Of a stretch of 5,680 nt of DNA, positions 3,907 to 5,680 are shown piece after piece. This DNA is from Planctomycetota bacterium (GTDB taxonomy: Bacteria > Planctomycetota > Planctomycetia > Isosphaerales > Isosphaeraceae), in contig JAKAUH010000513.1 of NCBI GenBank assembly GCA_021818605.1, forward strand, positions 1-5,680. Reading direction: 5' to 3'. Under the pieces are notes generated by a model. That model did no database searches and was not told where the DNA came from. It worked only from the letters and a program-made list of their open reading frames with translations. The translations under genes and the position numbers were made by a program. Numbering within the stretch: position 1 is the first letter of the stretch; each line of letters begins with the position of its first letter.

Positions 3907-5680
3907 TTGTCCGTGATGAATCCCGACTCGACCCGGCCCGGGCCGGACGATGATGCCACCGGCGAACGGTTCGATGCCGACGCGGTCGACACGATGGCGA
4001 TGGAGGCCCTGACGGCCACGGCTTCGCCGGAGGATGAGGCTGAGGACCCCGAGTTCCCGCGCGACGAGTCCGACCCGATGGTCGGAACCCGGCTCGGTGC
4101 GTACCGGCTGCGCGAGCGGATCGGCGGTGGCGGGATGGGGAGCGTCTACCTGGCCGATCGGGTGGACGGCTTCGCGCAGCGGATCGCCGTCAAATTGATC
4201 CGGAGCGGGATGGACAGCGAGGCGATCGTTCGCCGGTTCCGCACCGAGATCCACGTCCAGGCGGCGCTGGGGCGGCATCCGAACATCGTCGGGCTGATCG
4301 ACGCCGGCACCACCGAGGACGGTCGGCCGTACTTCGTGATGGAGCACGTCGACGGCGAGCGGATCGACGCCTATTGCGATGGTCGCAGGCTGGGCATCGA
4401 GGAACGGGTGCGGCTGTTCGCCGGTGTCTGCGACGCCGTGCAGTTCGCCCATCAGCACGCGGTGATCCACCGCGACCTGAAGCCGGGGAACATCCTGGTC
4501 ACGGCCGACGGCATGCCGAAGCTGATCGACTTCGGCATCGCCAAGCTGCTGGATCCCGGGCCCGGCGGCGCGGGGCTCGGCGCGCACCTCGATGGCGAGG
4601 CGCTGACCCGCTCCGGCGAGCTGGTAATGACGCCCGAATACGCCAGCCCCGAGCAGGTCATGGGCGAGCCGGTGACGACCGCGAGCGACGTGTATGCGCT
4701 GGGTGTGGTGCTCTACCAGCTCCTGACGGGCCGTCGGCCGTACTGGCTGAGAACGCCGGGCCTCGCGGAGGTCTTCCAGGCGATCTGCGAACAATCGTCC
4801 GGTCGGCCGAGTACCGAGGTCATCCGCCGCCCGCCGAGGAAGAGGCGAAGGCCGAGGCGCCGGCCGGAGTCGGAGACGACATCGACATCAACCTCCGACT
4901 CGACGTCGCCCTCCGATTCGACGTCGGACGATTCCACTGCCACGGCCGCCGCCCCGATTCCGGCTCCGTCGGCTGCGCCGGACCCGAAGCGGCTCGCGGC
5001 GGCTCGCGGGACGCATCCGTCGGGCCTGCGGCGCGCGCTGGCCGGCGATCTGGATACGATTGTGCTGACGGCGATGCGCAAGGAGCCCGAGCGGCGGTAT
5101 GCCTCGGCGGGCGAGCTCGCGGATGACCTGAGGCGCCACCTGGAGGGCCTGCCAGTGCGGGCGCGGGGTGACTCGGCCTGGTATCGCGCGAGCCGGTTCG
5201 TGCGGCGGCATGTGGCGGCCGTTGTGGCGGCTGTTTTGATGGCGCTTTGCCTGGCCGGGTGCGCGGCCCAGACGATCCTGAGCCTGCTGGAAGCGCGCCG
5301 CGAGCGCGACCGGGCCGAGGACTGGTCGCGCGAGGCGCAGCGGGCGGTCGACCGGTTCCTCACCCGCGTCAGCGAGGAGCGGCTGCTCGACCAGCCGGGA
5401 ATGCACCCGCTGCGCAAGGAACTGCTCGAGGATGCCCGGCAGTTCTACGAGCGGTTCCTGGCCGAACGGGCCGGGGATCCGGCCGTCCGAGCCGAGCTGG
5501 CCGGGGCACAGCAGCGCCTGGCGCGAATCACCGCGCAGATCGGCTCGCCGACTGAGGCCGCCGAGCAGTATCGCCAGGCGATCGCGATGTGGGACGAGCT
5601 GATCGCCGCGAGCCCGGACGACCCGTCGTACCGCGAGGAGCTGGCCGACGCGCTCAACGGTGAGGGGGTTCTCCTGACCC
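3907..5680 (+). CDS. Membrane Ser/Thr protein kinase with TPR-like tail, 3' end outside window
   Basis: This is a Hanks-type kinase that should phosphorylate proteins on Ser/Thr in the cytoplasm. The frame is open from 3907 to the window end, giving about 591 residues. Numbered from ATG 3916, an acidic N-terminal arm (1-60) precedes the kinase domain. The glycine loop is IGGGGMGSVY (69-78), the ATP-binding lysine is K93, and the likely helix C glutamate is E111. The catalytic loop is HRDLKPGN (185-192), the metal-binding motif is DFG (205-207), and SPE (244-246) and DVYALG (from 258) follow. All key residues are present, so it should be active. An insert at about 306-360 is first Arg/Pro-rich, then Ser/Thr/Asp-rich. 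The C-lobe resumes at GDLDTIVL (377). A transmembrane helix lies at about 433-455, flanked by arginines on its N-terminal side. The tail is helical and TPR-like and probably extracytoplasmic. TTG 3907 is chosen for its ribosome binding site; ATG 3916 is the alternative. It is divergent from the sigma factor gene, which may be a partner. Confidence 0.93.
   Translation, partial: MSVMNPDSTRPGPDDDATGERFDADAVDTMAMEALTATASPEDEAEDPEFPRDESDPMVGTRLGAYRLRERIGGGGMGSVYLADRVDGFAQRIAVKLIRSGMDSEAIVRRFRTEIHVQAALGRHPNIVGLIDAGTTEDGRPYFVMEHVDGERIDAYCDGRRLGIEERVRLFAGVCDAVQFAHQHAVIHRDLKPGNILVTADGMPKLIDFGIAKLLDPGPGGAGLGAHLDGEALTRSGELVMTPEYASPEQVMGEPVTTASDVYALGVVLYQLLTGRRPYWLRTPGLAEVFQAICEQSSGRPSTEVIRRPPRKRRRPRRRPESETTSTSTSDSTSPSDSTSDDSTATAAAPIPAPSAAPDPKRLAAARGTHPSGLRRALAGDLDTIVLTAMRKEPERRYASAGELADDLRRHLEGLPVRARGDSAWYRASRFVRRHVAAVVAAVLMALCLAGCAAQTILSLLEARRERDRAEDWSREAQRAVDRFLTRVSEERLLDQPGMHPLRKELLEDARQFYERFLAERAGDPAVRAELAGAQQRLARITAQIGSPTEAAEQYRQAIAMWDELIAASPDDPSYREELADALNGEGVLLT
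4892..4927 (+). repeat. Tandem 18-bp repeat inside the kinase insert
   Basis: Two adjacent 18-bp units (4892-4909 and 4910-4927) match at 16 of 18 positions. The unit is six codons long, so copies add in frame and give SDSTSP then SDSTSD in the Ser/Thr/Asp-rich part of the kinase. Slipped-strand expansion is a likely origin, and copy number may vary between strains. Confidence 0.7.

Noticed and set aside
3283..4794. A 503-residue minus-strand frame across the divergent region and into the kinase.
   Set aside because: It is antisense to strong kinase motifs, and its C-terminal end is an out-of-frame reading of the sigma region.
4374..5126. Plus-strand frame within the kinase in another phase, and minus-strand frames at 4713-5417, 4888-5406 and 5445-5657.
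   Set aside because: The frame starting at 3907 is continuous to the window end with all kinase motifs, so no frameshift is needed. The others are shadows.
5227..5275. A lipobox-like LAGC in the kinase membrane segment.
   Set aside because: It follows more than 430 cytoplasmic residues, not an N-terminal signal peptide, so lipoprotein processing is not expected.
1..5680. tRNA, rRNA, CRISPR array or clear rho-independent terminators.
   Set aside because: I looked on both strands and saw no array of regular repeats, no tRNA-like cloverleaf and no GC hairpin followed by a T run at a gene end.

Overview
The window is GC-rich and looks like a planctomycete, most likely of the Isosphaeraceae/Gemmataceae type. 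This is inferred from gene style, not from a marker gene. Two features point there. One is an ECF-type sigma factor carrying a long C-terminal extension with a membrane segment and a redoxin-like domain. The other is a Hanks-type Ser/Thr kinase whose catalytic domain is followed by a transmembrane helix and a TPR-like tail, with the characteristic run GDLDTIVL...RKEPERRYAS...DLRRHLEGLPVRAR.

Layout. Bases 1-97 are a short flank with local repeats. Bases about 98-1456 are an insertion sequence of roughly 1.36 kb bounded by 28-bp imperfect terminal inverted repeats (24 of 28 positions match). It encodes one DDE/integrase-type transposase on the minus strand. That reading frame is broken at a run of eight C, inside the catalytic core. 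The element sits about 12 bp beyond the stop codon of the next gene and is flanked by near-identical 19-bp direct repeats.

Bases 1490-3673 (minus) encode the sigma factor/redoxin fusion. An upstream extension of the same frame to 3880 is possible but poorly supported. Bases 3674-3906 are the divergent intergenic region. Bases 3907-5680 (plus) encode the Ser/Thr kinase, which runs off the right edge.

How the genes may work together. The sigma factor and the kinase are divergent neighbours. Both are predicted to have a cytoplasmic signalling head, one membrane helix and an extracytoplasmic helical tail, so they may form a transmembrane signalling pair. This is inference from architecture and adjacency. 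The redoxin-like domain of the sigma factor lacks both the CxxC motif and the cis-proline of working thioredoxin folds, so it is more likely a binding or sensing module than an oxidoreductase. The transposase is unrelated to this pair; its insertion may have removed or replaced the sigma gene's native 3' end signals.
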